DNA from: Nyssa sinensis
Taxonomy: Eukaryota > Streptophyta > Magnoliopsida > Cornales > Nyssaceae
DNA: 64,000 bases
Assembly (NCBI GenBank): GCA_008638375.1
Contig: CM018038.1
Coordinates: 35,188,597 to 35,252,596, forward strand
Direction of reading: 5' to 3'
Both the position numbers and the translations under genes were made by a program. The notes under the pieces are model-generated. The model did no database searches. It was not told where the DNA came from and saw nothing but the letters and a program-made list of their open reading frames with translations. Below, one piece after another: positions 31,401 through 37,639 of this stretch (its first letter is position 1; each line of letters opens with the position of its first letter).

Positions 31401-32977
31401 ATGGATTGGTCACCCCGAGTGATATTGGTAAGCTGGAACCGAATTTGGAATTCTTTAGCTTGGGATTGGGAAGAAAACATGGAAACCACAGAGTGCCATA
31501 GGGCTTGAGCAGTGGAACAAGAGAGGACATGACCTAAGATTGAGTCGGAGAGGGACGAGAATAGGACGCTAAGAACGAGTTGATCGGTGTGTTTCCAAAG
31601 GGAGTAAGCAAGGTTGATTGTGGGAGGGGAATCTGGAGATTCAGAGAGGAATTCGGGAGGTTTAGGTTGAGTGCCATCAACGTAGCCATATAAATCCTGA
31701 CCACGAAGATAAGCAGAGGTCTGGACTTTCCAGAGTAAGTAGTTGTCGGTGGTGAGCTTGGTGGTGACAATGTGAGAGAAGGAAGGGGTGATGGAGGGTG
31801 GGGTGAGGGAAAAAGAAGATAAGGAAGAAGAAGAAGAAGAAGACGCAGAGGAAGAGGCCATGGATTCAGTGGGACTGGCTGAGTCGTGAGGCTGCTCTGA
31901 TACCATGTCAGGAAGGCAGAGATGGAAAACTTTCCTCCATGATTTTCATTATGTCAACAGTGGTCTATATATAGACTTTTACAAAAGGAATAAAGAATAT
32001 AACAGCAAAGAATAACAGAAAATACAATAACAGCCAAGAATACAGTTTGTAAAGGTTATTTGAGGTGCTGTGACTGTTCTGCTGTTGGTGCGGTGCCTCT
32101 TTGATGTACATTTTGATTTCTAGTGGAGGTACACATGTTAATAATAAGTAACTAAAATATTCAGCCTTAAAATTTGTTATGATTGCCATTTGTCGTTACC
32201 ACATTCATGGTAAAAACATTTTTCACAGACCATTTGTTATGGTTGCCACTTGCTATTAATGCGCTTTCACTACAATAAGTCTATGCACCGGGGAAAAAAT
32301 ACATAGAAAACCCCAATGGGTCGGTTCAAAATCCGAATTTGTATGGGCCATACGAACGTATATATGAAACACACCTTCCGGAAATTGGTGACCAGATGGG
32401 TGACGGAAGACGGTGACCGCTGATAAAACCGATGAAGAGCCATGACCGCCTTCTTCCTGATGGCCTCCTTCGAGTGCCCCAACAGCTCCACCACCAATGG
32501 AAGAACGGCCGGAATGGTCTCCTCATTGATCAACTTACACACTGCGTTCAATGCGGCACAAACCACCAAGTAATTGTCCGATTTCAAGTCCTTCTGTATC
32601 GTATTCACAATCAGTATAATCAGATCATGGTCTTCATTCAGAAAAAGCGTCACAGCCAAGTACCCAGTTCGTTTCAACAACAGCGAGTCGTCGTGAGTCA
32701 TCTTCACGGCGTGTATGTACCCGAACGACGCGTCATGGCCGAGCATTTCGGCATAAACGAGGCGAATGATGTACTCTTTCATCTTCCTTTTGGGGATGTC
32801 GGGCTCGGTGATTCTGCGTTTCACGGTCTCGATCTCGCGCAAAATAATTCGGTCCTCTTCTGCTTTGGATCGCGCCTCGCCGATCGATTTCACGAGGTCT
32901 AGGAACTCTTTGGACTGGCCAAAGCCGCCCTGGGAGCTCATGGCGAGCTCCCGGCCGATCGTCTTCAACTGTTCCAT
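1346..32977 (-). CDS. AP4E: AP-4 complex subunit epsilon, 5' half (exons 1-8)
   Basis: This gene encodes the large epsilon adaptin of adaptor complex AP-4, which sorts cargo into clathrin-independent carriers at the trans-Golgi network; in Arabidopsis AP-4 acts in vacuolar sorting. The eight exons give about 540 residues of the N-terminal adaptin HEAT-repeat trunk, out of roughly 940 in the family. It starts [20 protein letters not shown] and includes [30 protein letters not shown], the [20 protein letters not shown] block, [14 protein letters not shown] and [17 protein letters not shown], all matching plant AP4E as I know it. Every junction is GT-AG and in phase 0. The C-terminal trunk, hinge and ear lie left of the window. 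Introns total about 30 kb here, almost all transposon-derived. Exon 2 carries a +1 base, so as written the frame breaks after about residue 258. Confidence 0.93.
1569..1625 (-). CDS. AP4E: AP4E exon 7 (micro-exon)
   Basis: A 57-nt exon of 19 codons reads [19 protein letters not shown]. The acceptor is TTGGTGCAG and the donor GTATGT at 1568. It is too short for ordinary ORF calling; it was found by following the AP4E protein order and both splice sites are good. Confidence 0.92.
2113..2137. repeat. Near-perfect 25-bp palindrome
   Basis: GAGTATGCCCGA and its reverse complement TCGGGCATACTC are separated by a single C. It is GC-rich within AT-rich intron DNA. It may be a vestige of a transposon end; no function is evident. 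Confidence 0.7.
3012..4316. mobile_element. Non-autonomous hAT-like transposon, 1.3 kb
   Basis: The element runs from TAGGGGTGCAACT to AGTTGCACCCCTA, terminal inverted repeats perfect for about 13 bp. It is flanked on both sides by the identical 8-bp target duplication GGTACATC (3004-3011 and 4317-4324), which fits the hAT superfamily. Subterminal zones are rich in GGGCTTGGGC / GCCCAAGCCC motifs. No transposase frame is present. The middle (about 3230-4130) is unlike the ends and contains facing CCAATGTGGGAC and GTCCCACATCAAAG segments, so it may be captured DNA. It sits in intron 6 of AP4E. Confidence 0.88.
4731..4862 (-). CDS. AP4E: AP4E exon 6
   Basis: The exon is 132 nt (44 codons): [34 protein letters not shown], then [10 protein letters not shown] before donor GTATGT at 4730. 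The acceptor is TCATAG. The run of acidic residues after GFGE is typical of this family. The intron before it is 99 bp. Confidence 0.93.
4962..5159 (-). CDS. AP4E: AP4E exon 5
   Basis: The exon is 198 nt (66 codons), starting [19 protein letters not shown] after acceptor GATGCAG and ending APSNHWFIQ before donor GTTATT at 4961. It is highly conserved with plant AP4E ([34 protein letters not shown]) and intact. Confidence 0.95.
6094..6174. repeat. Long hairpin, 32-bp stem, 17-nt loop
   Basis: Arms 6094-6125 and 6143-6174 are reverse complements at 30 of 32 positions, by hand alignment. The loop contains CAGCTGGAGAG. The arms are AT-rich. A short CCCCTG repeat follows directly. It may be a tiny MITE or a small-RNA precursor-like fold within the AP4E pre-mRNA. 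Confidence 0.8.
6480..7030. repeat. Segment with CGTTCGAACGA motifs, possible repeat fragment
   Basis: GCTCGTTCGAAAGAGC, CTCGTTGAAACC and GCTCGTTCGAACGAGG occur within 200 bp. Similar CGTTCGAAC motifs occur inside the two 1.5-kb repeats at 34.8-36.2 kb and 39.5-41.0 kb, so this may be a diverged fragment of that family. The resemblance is by motif only; I cannot align it over length. Confidence 0.3.
7303..7598. repeat. 148-bp tandem duplication
   Basis: Two head-to-tail copies, 7303-7450 and 7451-7598, each begin GGGGGGTCAAAATC and end CAATCAAAATTAAAAT. They differ at only a handful of positions, so the duplication is recent. The first copy is preceded by a C7/G6-rich inverted patch (ACCCCCCCGGGAGGGGGG), which may have promoted slippage. 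Confidence 0.9.
9078..9188 (-). CDS. AP4E: AP4E exon 4
   Basis: The exon is 111 nt (37 codons), reading [17 protein letters not shown] then [20 protein letters not shown]. The acceptor is TGGCCAG and the donor GTGAGA at 9077. The intron before it is only 80 bp. The LKYMGI(D/E)ALG motif is a hallmark of large adaptin trunks. Confidence 0.94.
9269..9484 (-). CDS. AP4E: AP4E exon 3
   Basis: The exon is 216 nt (72 codons). The acceptor ATTATGCAG is followed by [15 protein letters not shown], and the exon ends ADAISKFLK before donor GTTTAC at 9268. The sequence [19 protein letters not shown] matches the adaptin trunk of AP4E. It is intact. It is separated from exon 2 by 17.5 kb of transposon-rich intron. 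Confidence 0.94.
9741..9759. repeat. (AC)n microsatellite
   Basis: About nine AC dinucleotides follow an A-rich stretch. No other notable feature is seen between exon 3 and the copia element at 10381. Confidence 0.9.
10381..10587 (-). repeat. Copia A 3' LTR
   Basis: Reading the minus strand the LTR starts TGTGGAAATC and ends GTCTTTA. The outer end is TA rather than the usual CA. The polypurine tract GAGGGGGAG (complement of 10588-10596) lies immediately inside. Confidence 0.9.
10595..11245 (-). pseudogene. Copia A: RT end and RNase H
   Basis: The frame opens with [18 protein letters not shown] (end of RVT_2) and continues to the copia RNase [31 protein letters not shown] and [15 protein letters not shown]. 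It ends [14 protein letters not shown], the usual end of copia pol. It is out of frame with the preceding RT segment by a small deletion near 11242. Confidence 0.92.
11242..12312 (-). pseudogene. Copia A: reverse transcriptase (RVT_2)
   Basis: The 356-residue frame contains [74 protein letters not shown] and the catalytic [11 protein letters not shown]. All RT motifs including the YVDD box are present. The frame is cut off from RNase H by a frameshift and from integrase by a stop near 12405. Confidence 0.94.
12403..13908 (-). pseudogene. Copia A: protease and integrase, split by a stop
   Basis: The protease motif [14 protein letters not shown] lies near 13830 and is followed by the GAG-pre-integrase HHCC region ([27 protein letters not shown]) and the integrase core ([33 protein letters not shown]). 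A TAA codon at about 12961 interrupts the core just after the VHAP residues. The frame resumes through [20 protein letters not shown] and VFGCTVFVH to 12403. Confidence 0.9.
14077..14334 (-). pseudogene. Copia A: gag C terminus with zinc knuckle
   Basis: The motif [14 protein letters not shown] is a CX2CX4HX4C knuckle and is followed by [13 protein letters not shown]. Just upstream a 19-codon-scale repeat (TGSRQN-AF-FEA-ITRGP) occurs twice in tandem. The frame is separated from the gag N-terminal part and from protease by frame breaks. Confidence 0.88.
14459..15092 (-). pseudogene. Copia A: gag N-terminal region, frameshifted
   Basis: The gag start is the ATG at 15092, reading [17 protein letters not shown] and then [20 protein letters not shown]. 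An extra T at about 14926 shifts the frame; the family pattern resumes as [29 protein letters not shown] and [18 protein letters not shown] (UBN2/gag-polypeptide type). The inferred start agrees with its position just inside the primer site. Confidence 0.9.
15119..15130 (-). other. Copia A primer-binding site
   Basis: On the minus strand TGGTATCAGAGC follows directly after the 5' LTR. It matches the 3' end complement of plant initiator tRNA-Met, the usual copia primer. Confidence 0.92.
15131..15341 (-). repeat. Copia A 5' LTR
   Basis: On the minus strand it reads TGTGAAAATC ... GTCTTTA. It is 4 bp longer than the other LTR because of an AATA-type indel near 15239. The TA terminus is present in both LTRs and next to the primer site, so it is original and not damage. 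Confidence 0.9.
15544..15764 (+). repeat. Isolated copia-type LTR with primer site
   Basis: A 209-bp TG...CA segment (15544-15752) has TGTTAG / TTAACA inverted ends, a TATAAAAGG core promoter-like sequence near 15630 and then TGGTATCAAGCTC, a slightly altered tRNA-Met primer site. No gag or pol follows; a poly-A and a GATGATGTCAGCATGATGACATCA palindromic patch do. It is a truncated plus-strand LTR element. Confidence 0.7.
15765..16620. other. Intron DNA with no recognised gene
   Basis: The segment contains an A-run (15813-15830), the ATGATGTCAGCATGATGACATCAGC stretch at about 15868-15892 and C-rich patches near 16160. I see no coding frame or clear element ends. Confidence 0.5.
16621..17147. 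repeat. MITE-like repeat, copy 1
   Basis: The ends are imperfectly inverted: AAGCACGGATAC at the left and GTGTCCATGCTT at the right. GTGTCC/GGACAC motifs crowd both subterminal zones. The AT-rich middle matches the segment at 63505-63860 over several hundred bases, including TCAACATTCATGATTCAAA followed by a TATA/TGTG run. No transposase is present and I could not define a target duplication. Confidence 0.65.
17148..17828. other. Intron DNA with T-runs
   Basis: Two T-runs (17201-17219 and 17707-17719), the second followed by CTTACAAGTAAG, may be tails of short retroelements. Nothing else is recognised. Confidence 0.5.
18003..18524. mobile_element. hAT-type MITE, 522 bp, inside the LINE
   Basis: Terminal inverted repeats AGTGCAGTTAAAGGTGA and TCGCTTTTAACGACACTA are imperfect complements. 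The element is bounded by the identical 8-bp duplication TGCTCAAC (17995-18002 and 18525-18532). Subterminal AGGCG/CGCCT motifs are frequent. It has no coding capacity. Confidence 0.85.
18664..19399. mobile_element. Second MITE in the LINE, about 740 bp
   Basis: The left end (GAGCTAGTTTGGATGAG) and the complement of the right end (GAGCCCGTATGGCTGAG) agree at 13 of 17 positions. CCAAGAG occurs on both sides (18657-18663 and 19400-19406), extending to 8 bp with one mismatch. The interior is extremely AT-rich with a TATATA run near 19030. hAT affiliation is inferred from the target duplication length; the exact ends are uncertain by a few bases. Confidence 0.65.
19414..19703. repeat. 145-bp tandem duplication in LINE DNA
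   Basis: Copies 19414-19558 and 19559-19703 begin CACGAGGA and end TTTGCATTGGCAG. Only one mismatch was noticed (GGAAGTG against GGACGTG). The duplication is therefore much younger than the LINE it lies in. Confidence 0.92.
21236..21401 (-). repeat. Copia C 3' LTR
   Basis: On the minus strand it runs TGTTGTAAATATT ... AATATTTTCGAAA. The inner side adjoins CTCTCCCTC (21402-21410), the complement of the polypurine tract. Confidence 0.85.
21833..22346 (-). pseudogene. Copia C: RNase H remnant
   Basis: Two frames give [20 protein letters not shown] and then [33 protein letters not shown] and [17 protein letters not shown]. These are the standard copia RNase H blocks, split by a frameshift near 22150. 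Beyond it 21409-21597 keeps the pol C terminus [13 protein letters not shown]. Confidence 0.88.
22374..23198 (-). pseudogene. Copia C: reverse transcriptase remnant
   Basis: The catalytic block [17 protein letters not shown] and [20 protein letters not shown] are readable in 22374-22775, followed by the LVGKLIYLT end. The N-terminal part to 23198 is interrupted by several stops and frame changes but retains the order of RVT_2 motifs. Confidence 0.85.
23199..23868 (-). repeat. Tandem duplication within copia C pol (about 330 bp)
   Basis: The segments 23199-23526 and 23527-23868 are two copies of the integrase-RT linker. Each encodes a [28 protein letters not shown] series. The second copy has an extra GGGAAAGAGTT repeat. 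They differ at many positions, so the duplication is not recent. Confidence 0.88.
23759..25253 (-). pseudogene. Copia C: protease and integrase remnants
   Basis: The protease-like motif reads [11 protein letters not shown] near 25130, where the family has a D-S-G-A core, so the catalytic motif is lost. Integrase pieces are [20 protein letters not shown] and [16 protein letters not shown] (24431-24619), followed by [18 protein letters not shown] (23990-24060). Between 24750 and 25080 the frame dissolves into GGTCACTGAAATTCACAAT-like repeats. Confidence 0.8.
25512..26213. mobile_element. Mutator-like MITE, 700 bp, nested in copia C
   Basis: The ends are ATGGTTTTAAAT and its exact complement ATTTAAAACCAT. 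Subterminal zones carry GTCGTGGGATACGACTCGG and CGGCCGTAACTACCGATACG. Nine-base flanks AGCCCAGAG and GGCCGAGAG match at 7 of 9 positions, which fits a Mutator-type target duplication that has decayed. The middle is AT-rich and non-coding. Confidence 0.65.
26304..26517 (-). repeat. Copia C 5' LTR
   Basis: On the minus strand the LTR ends ATATTTTCGATA, followed directly by the primer site TGGTATTTGAGC (26292-26303). CAATCTAATGCCTAAATTAAG occurs twice within this LTR but once in the 3' LTR. Confidence 0.82.
26523..26972 (-). other. Unoccupied part of AP4E intron 2
   Basis: About 450 bp between copia C and exon 2. It is AT-rich without repeats or coding frames that I recognise. Confidence 0.6.
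26973..27159 (-). CDS. AP4E: AP4E exon 2, with one-base insertion
   Basis: The acceptor CTGTCAG is followed by AGG (Arg), then [40 protein letters not shown] and [11 protein letters not shown]. The donor is CAG|GT at 26972. The exon is 187 nt, not a multiple of three, while the flanking exons are both phase 0. The family reads HQMPAPFIQ at its end; here one extra C on the plus strand (26987/26988) turns that into a shifted frame. See the finding on this frameshift. Confidence 0.93.
27370..27607 (-). repeat. Copia B 3' LTR
   Basis: On the minus strand it runs TATTAACCTGTGTACC ... CTTCCTGACA. The inside neighbour is CGCGGGGGCA, a short polypurine tract. The 5' end TA instead of TG is seen in both LTRs. 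Confidence 0.9.
27608..28657 (-). pseudogene. Copia B: RT end and RNase H, broken
   Basis: The frame 28657-27845 contains [20 protein letters not shown] (catalytic YVDD), [40 protein letters not shown] and [15 protein letters not shown] frameshift near 27870 moves the reading to [13 protein letters not shown], then [14 protein letters not shown] and [14 protein letters not shown] lies at 27735-27733 in that second frame. Confidence 0.92.
28658..29806 (-). pseudogene. Copia B: integrase C terminus and RT N-terminal half
   Basis: The frame starts with [19 protein letters not shown] (integrase end), then [12 protein letters not shown] and a long Pro/Ser-rich linker (residues about 80-190), then RVT_2: [62 protein letters not shown] codons interrupt at 28771-28769 and 28699-28697 (after YGL, before QAPRAW). 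Confidence 0.92.
29885..30964 (-). pseudogene. Copia B: protease and integrase core
   Basis: The protease region reads [15 protein letters not shown], with DSA in place of the usual DSG. Next come [18 protein letters not shown], the HHCC segment ([26 protein letters not shown]), [16 protein letters not shown] and [11 protein letters not shown], then [20 protein letters not shown]. It ends at a TAG (29887-29885) after LPFSY. Confidence 0.92.
30965..31861 (-). pseudogene. Copia B: gag with zinc knuckle
   Basis: The likely start is MASSSASSS at 31861. An ATG further upstream (31906) is only the LTR/primer-site junction. A serine-rich N terminus is followed by [55 protein letters not shown] and [20 protein letters not shown] (gag-polypeptide/UBN2 type). 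Then come a Gly/Arg-rich segment and [12 protein letters not shown]. The last position of the CX2CX4HX4C knuckle before its final Cys is a TAG codon. Confidence 0.93.
31894..31905 (-). other. Copia B primer-binding site
   Basis: On the minus strand TGGTATCAGAGC directly follows the 5' LTR end CCTGACA. It is a perfect match to the usual initiator tRNA-Met site and continues with AGCC. Confidence 0.94.
31906..32143 (-). repeat. Copia B 5' LTR
   Basis: This is the partner of 27370-27607, with the same length and the same TA...CA ends. A TATATATAGA segment near 31970 could serve as its core promoter. Confidence 0.9.
32375..32977 (-). CDS. AP4E: AP4E exon 1
   Basis: This exon has 603 nt (201 codons), from the ATG at 32977 to ...HLVTNFRK followed by the donor GTGTGT at 32374. 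The start was chosen because [13 protein letters not shown] is the conserved N terminus of plant AP4E and no in-frame upstream ATG extends it. It holds the first adaptin HEAT repeats, including [27 protein letters not shown] and [13 protein letters not shown]. No stop or frameshift is seen. Confidence 0.95.
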
Positions 32978-33360
32978 CTTGAAATCTTTGAAATTCTTAT
33001 TCGAATTTATTTTCGGTCTTTAGGGTTTTTTGGAGTATGGAATCGAGCGCATTGAAGCAGAGTCAGGGATCGAATGAGAGGTAGATCTAAAATTGACAGT
33101 GGCTCCAGAGCAGAGGAAGATCTGGAGATAGATATGAGGAAGCGTATAGAGAATTTTAGTAGAAAGCGAGTAAAGCAGAGAGTCGTGTTTGTGGAAGAAA
33201 CAAAGAATAAGAGAAGACACGAGTGTTTTTCTTTTTCTTAGCCGGCGGGTGAATGTGTGAATAGATTATAGAGCAGCGCACGGCGATAGATCGTTCTTCT
33301 TCATGACAGCTATTCCTGTTAAGTATAATCCACGCAGGGTGATGCACCGGGAGATTTTTG
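32978..33360 (-). promoter_or_regulatory. AP4E: AP4E 5' leader and proximal promoter
   Basis: The stretch upstream of the AP4E start codon has mixed base composition, with purine-rich GGAAG/AGAGG patches on the plus strand. I cannot place the transcription start. A telo-box lies 43-51 bases upstream of the ATG. No upstream ATG in frame extends the protein. Confidence 0.5.
33020..33028 (-). promoter_or_regulatory. Telo-box AAACCCTAA
   Basis: The minus strand reads AAACCCTAAAG. Telo-boxes near the start of plant genes are known in housekeeping promoters, where they bind Myb-like telomere-repeat proteins. Its place just upstream of the AP4E ATG fits, but one 9-mer may be chance. Confidence 0.5.
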
Positions 33361-34334
33361 TTTTTTTTTTCCCATTTTCCTTTTTCTCCTCCTCCCTTCT
33401 TCTCTTGAAAAAACTTAGAATTAATGTAAGGTAACAGTGACTCAAAACTTAAAATTGAGTCAAAATCTTCTTTTTAACTCTAACTCAAATCTATATTCAA
33501 TTTTTTCTTTTAAATTTAAATCTAAATTAATACAATATTATACACAAACTCAAATCACTATTTAAAGACAAATTTAAAACTTTTGAAACATAATAATACT
33601 TTTTAAGAATTAGGTAGGAATTTTATAAAAAAAAAAAAAAACTGAATAAAAGTTAAATGACAATAAGAGAGTTTCAAACTCAAAATGAAAATTTTCCTCA
33701 AATTTAAAATGGCGGAAGGTCTATATGGCGGGTTAGGTCGAGCTATAGCCCCCACCCAAAAAAAATATAAAACTTTTTTTTTATACATGTAAAATTTTGG
33801 CACTTTTAAAATTAATCCACCCAAAGATTTGACTTGGCACAATCTGTACTTATTATATCTCTCATTTCTCATCCAACAGCACAAGCTTTACTCATTATTT
33901 CTCTCAATTTTCAACCCAAAATTTTTACAAAAAGTTTCTCCAAAAAATTTCTAGCCCCCCTCTAATAAATTTCTTGGTTCCACCCTTGTTGGAGATGACC
34001 TAGGATATAGTTATATATGCAACCAAAAATGGTACACAAAAATTAGAGTTAACATAAAATCACTTCTTGTATTTTTTTTTTCTACTTTCAATAATAAAAG
34101 TTATTAGAATTTGAAAAATACATGTGTTTTTTAATTAATAAAATCACTTCTTATATGCTTTGATTTTTATTTTTATTTTTATTTTTATTGTTTATGTTTC
34201 CAAGGAAAAAATTTATTAGAATTTTGAATATATTTGTGTTTTTAATTATTTTTATGTTCTAAATAATTTTTTTTTAAACATAAAAAATACTTATAGCTTT
34301 TCCTGTCATTCACCCCCACAATGACACAAGATAA
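33361..34334. other. AT-rich spacer without genes
   Basis: There are many A- and T-runs (for example 33630-33641 and 34070-34080) and a TTTTTATTTTTATT series near 34165. I see no gene, RNA or clear transposon end here. Confidence 0.6.
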
Positions 34335-34751
34335 TAAATGAGGAAATAGAACGACTTCTGGACATCAGTATGATCAGGGAAGTTTATTGTCCAGAATGGC
34401 TAGCCAACACAATGCTAGCGAGGAAAAAGAATAGGAAATGAAAGGGGTGTGTAGATTATACTGATCTCAACAAAGCGTGCTCCAATGACAGTTTTCCAGT
34501 CTCTAAGATAGACCAACTAGTGGATGTGACTACAGGACATATGCTCTTGAATTTCATGGATGCATACTCAGGGTACAATCAAGTACAGATGTACTCTCCA
34601 GACCAAGAGAAGACCACCTTCATGTTTCAAAGGGGAATTTACTTTTATAAGGTAATGTCTTTTGGTTTGAAGAACACTGGAGAAACCTATTAGAGGTTTT
34701 TCAACAAGATGTTTCAACTTCAGATTAGTATTACCATAGAAGTCTATGTAG

Positions 34752-36245
34752 ATTGTACTAACTTTTTCGATTCTTTTAATTTTTCAACCACAACACAAAC
34801 AACAACTAAAATGACAAAATATGTGAATTGAAAATTCAATCAATATTCAACAATTGTGTACAATTCAAATGCAAAGCACAATCCATCCAATTTAGTAATT
34901 ATGTAGTGTTTGACATACATACCATTCAACACAAGCCTAATTAATCCTCTAATTCAATTTCAATGTCGATTTCACAATTCAAGTAGAAATTAGATTATGT
35001 GATCAATTTTCAATTCCACAATTCAACTAACAATTCCAATTTCACAATTAAGGTTTTCAATTATTCAATAGATGTTTGAATTTCATAATTCATGAAAACC
35101 TAAATCTCAATTTAGTACAAGCATTCAATTCTAGCAAATTGAAAATTATAAAGTACGAAGAGTAAAAGAAATTGCAAAATGGAAGTGATGACGGAGAAAG
35201 CACCACAGAAAACTATTTATGGTGGAAAACTCAAGAGCCGGCCATGCTCGAGGAAGAGTTCCACTATGATTGAGATCGAATTATAACGTAATGAAGAACC
35301 AGATTTTGTACATCAAGCTACGTTCTACTTGTGCATGTCTTCAATCTCTCTTAAATACACAAGTTCTTCATAGTCAGAATCTTCATATAACCAGTTGCTC
35401 CTCACGGTCTCGGTATCCTCCGATCGGGCCACTTCATAATTGCAAATCCTCGTAGCCTCGGACTCCTCCGATCGCTTAATAATGAATCCTCAAGGTTGAA
35501 TTTCAAACTCTTTAATGGTGAATTGAAATGGAATTGAGGCTCTTTGAATTGACTTGGATCATCTAATGTGATCTAAATCAATCAATGATAAGAGTAGATA
35601 TGTATATGATTTACAAGTGTGAATGTTCACTCATGAAAGCTATAAGATCTCTCAAGTGTATGGCTCTCACAATTTGAACTCTATCTTATTTTGTTCTCCC
35701 TAAACTAAAACTAAATTTTTGTGATTTTATATCAATGAGATCAAATCTCAAAAGAGGCTTCAAAATAGAAAATCTTCTATTTTCGCACAGTGTTCGTTCG
35801 AACAAGCAAGAAACTGAACATCAAACGAGCAAATATAGAGGTTGCAATTCTTCGTTTGATGTAGTCCTTTTAAACGAGAAATAGGGAGTTATTCATCCTC
35901 TACTTGCCTTGTGAACTCAATTTCCCTAACAGTTTTGAAATATGCATTTTTAAGAAAATTATTTTACAATCACAAGTCAACTACACACATGATGATATGA
36001 TATCTATTATATACAATGCATGCAATGTGTGAGTGTGTGAGATCCAAATCAAAACAAAATTTTAAATTACCCTTCATGAACCAAATTAGCCAATAGATGT
36101 GCACGACATAAACCTTGGACTATTTTGGAGTAGAACGGGCATTGAGATACTCTAAGCCTATGACTAATGCAATGATTACAATCAAAGCACATTTTTTCAA
36201 ACCGGATCAACTACTTACAATATCGGACCCCTTGATCCTAACAGT
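34752..36245. repeat. 1.5-kb dispersed repeat, copy A, inserted in gypsy RT
   Basis: This block interrupts the RT between the EVYVD catalytic strand and the LNPSKCTFG motif. It matches 39487-40975 in layout: AT-rich start with TTTTTCG, CAATT-rich stretches, a GTGGAAAACTC block, GATCTCGGACTCCTCC-like text, CGTTCGAAC motifs, GTGTGAGATCCAAATCA and a GGATCAACTA end. No coding potential or transposon termini are identified. The class is unknown. Confidence 0.7.
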
Positions 36246-36539
36246 ATAAAGTTAAATCCCAGCAAATGCACCTTCGGAGTAACCGAGGGCAAGCTCATAA
36301 GTACCTAGTCTCTCAACGCGGAATAGAAGCTGGTCCATCCCAGATCAGAGCCATGATAGAAATGAGCTCGCTTAAGACTAAGAAAGAGGTCCAGAGCTTG
36401 AATGTGAGGATAAAACCTTAAATCGTTGCATCTCCAAGTCAATATATCGGTGCTTACCATTATTTAGGGCTTTTAAAAGGAATAAGTCCCTGGAATGGAC
36501 CTCAGAGTGTAAGCAAGCCTTCTAGCAGCTCAAGATGTA

Positions 36540-37322
36540 CCTCGGTTCCCTAGAGCTCCTATCAAAGTTAATCATGGGAGAAAATTTGTACCTCTACCTA
36601 GAAGTTTTAGATCATGTTATCAGTTCTATGTTACTAAGGGAATAGAACAGAGTTTAGAAGCCTATCTTTTACGTCAATAAAGCATTCGAGAAACTGAATC
36701 TAGATACCCAAACCTAGAAAAGTTAGCATTCACATTAGTTATCTCAACTCGGAAGTTAAGACCGTACTTCCAGGCACACACTATAATCATACCTATCATG
36801 TATCCACTCCAATATATTCTTCACAAACTAGAGCTCTCGGGGCGATTAATGAAATGGTTTGTGGAGTTAGGGGAATTTGACATCCAGTACGAACCTAAAA
36901 CTGTAATTAAGGTGAAAGCAGTAGCAGATTTCATGATGGAATTATCCAAACCTTAGCATCAGGAGAAATGTCAAGCCTTCATACAGATCTAGACCCTCCA
37001 AATTAATGGCTCCTCCATAGATAAAAGGGCAGGTGTTGGAATAGTCTTCTAGACCCCAATGGGGGACTTATTGGAAAAATCCATGTTATTGGGATTTCGA
37101 GCATCTAATAATAAAGTAGAGTACGAAGCGCTAATCAATAGGATCCGGATGGGTAAGGAGTGTGGAGCTCAGGACATCAAAGCATACTCCGACTCACAAT
37201 TGGCGGTTAATCAAGTTTTGGGGGAATTTGTTATGAAAGACCAGAGGATGGGTAAGTATGCCGAAGTAGTCAAATCCTTGGCCAGATCCTTTAATAGTTT
37301 TTCTTTGGAGAAAATCGATTAA
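36540..37322 (+). pseudogene. Gypsy RNase H and second RNase H
   Basis: The first RNase H is fragmentary. The second is an open stretch at 37059-37322 with LLGFRASNNKVEYEALINRI, ECGAQDIKAYSDSQLAVNQV and RMGKYAEVVKSLA, the archaeal-type RNase H (Asn-Asn-Glu-AEY.A and SDSQL motifs) found after RT/RNase H in Tat elements. Confidence 0.87.
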
Positions 37323-37639
37323 ACTGACAATTTCAGGTAGATGCCTTAACAAACCAGACAACTTCCCTTAGCTCAAAAGCAATAATAAGATCGTTTAGCT
37401 CTAAGTTACGGGCTGACATCAAGGTTTCGTTCCAAGAAACTCCAAGCATACTTCAAAAAGGACAAACACTTTAGTTGATGAAATAGGTAACCAGATAACA
37501 CCCATTATTCGTATTTAAAGGATGGTGTCTTACTAAAGGGAAATGACCAGTCTAGACAAATAAGCATTAGATCAGCTCAATACCTAATTGTAAACAACGG
37601 GCTCTACCAAAGATCCTTCACACTTCCCTTGCTTCTGTG

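Larger units (their letters stand above)
27370..32143 (-). mobile_element. Ty1/copia retrotransposon B, 4.8 kb, in AP4E intron 1
   Basis: LTRs 27370-27607 and 31906-32143 are both exactly 238 bp and differ at about five positions by hand count. The flanks are ATAAG on both sides (27365-27369 and 32144-32148). The primer site, gag with zinc knuckle, protease, integrase, RT and RNase H follow in copia order. The reading frame is open except for five TAG codons and one frameshift. It fills almost the whole of intron 1 in the sense of the gene, which remains spliceable on paper. Confidence 0.95.
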
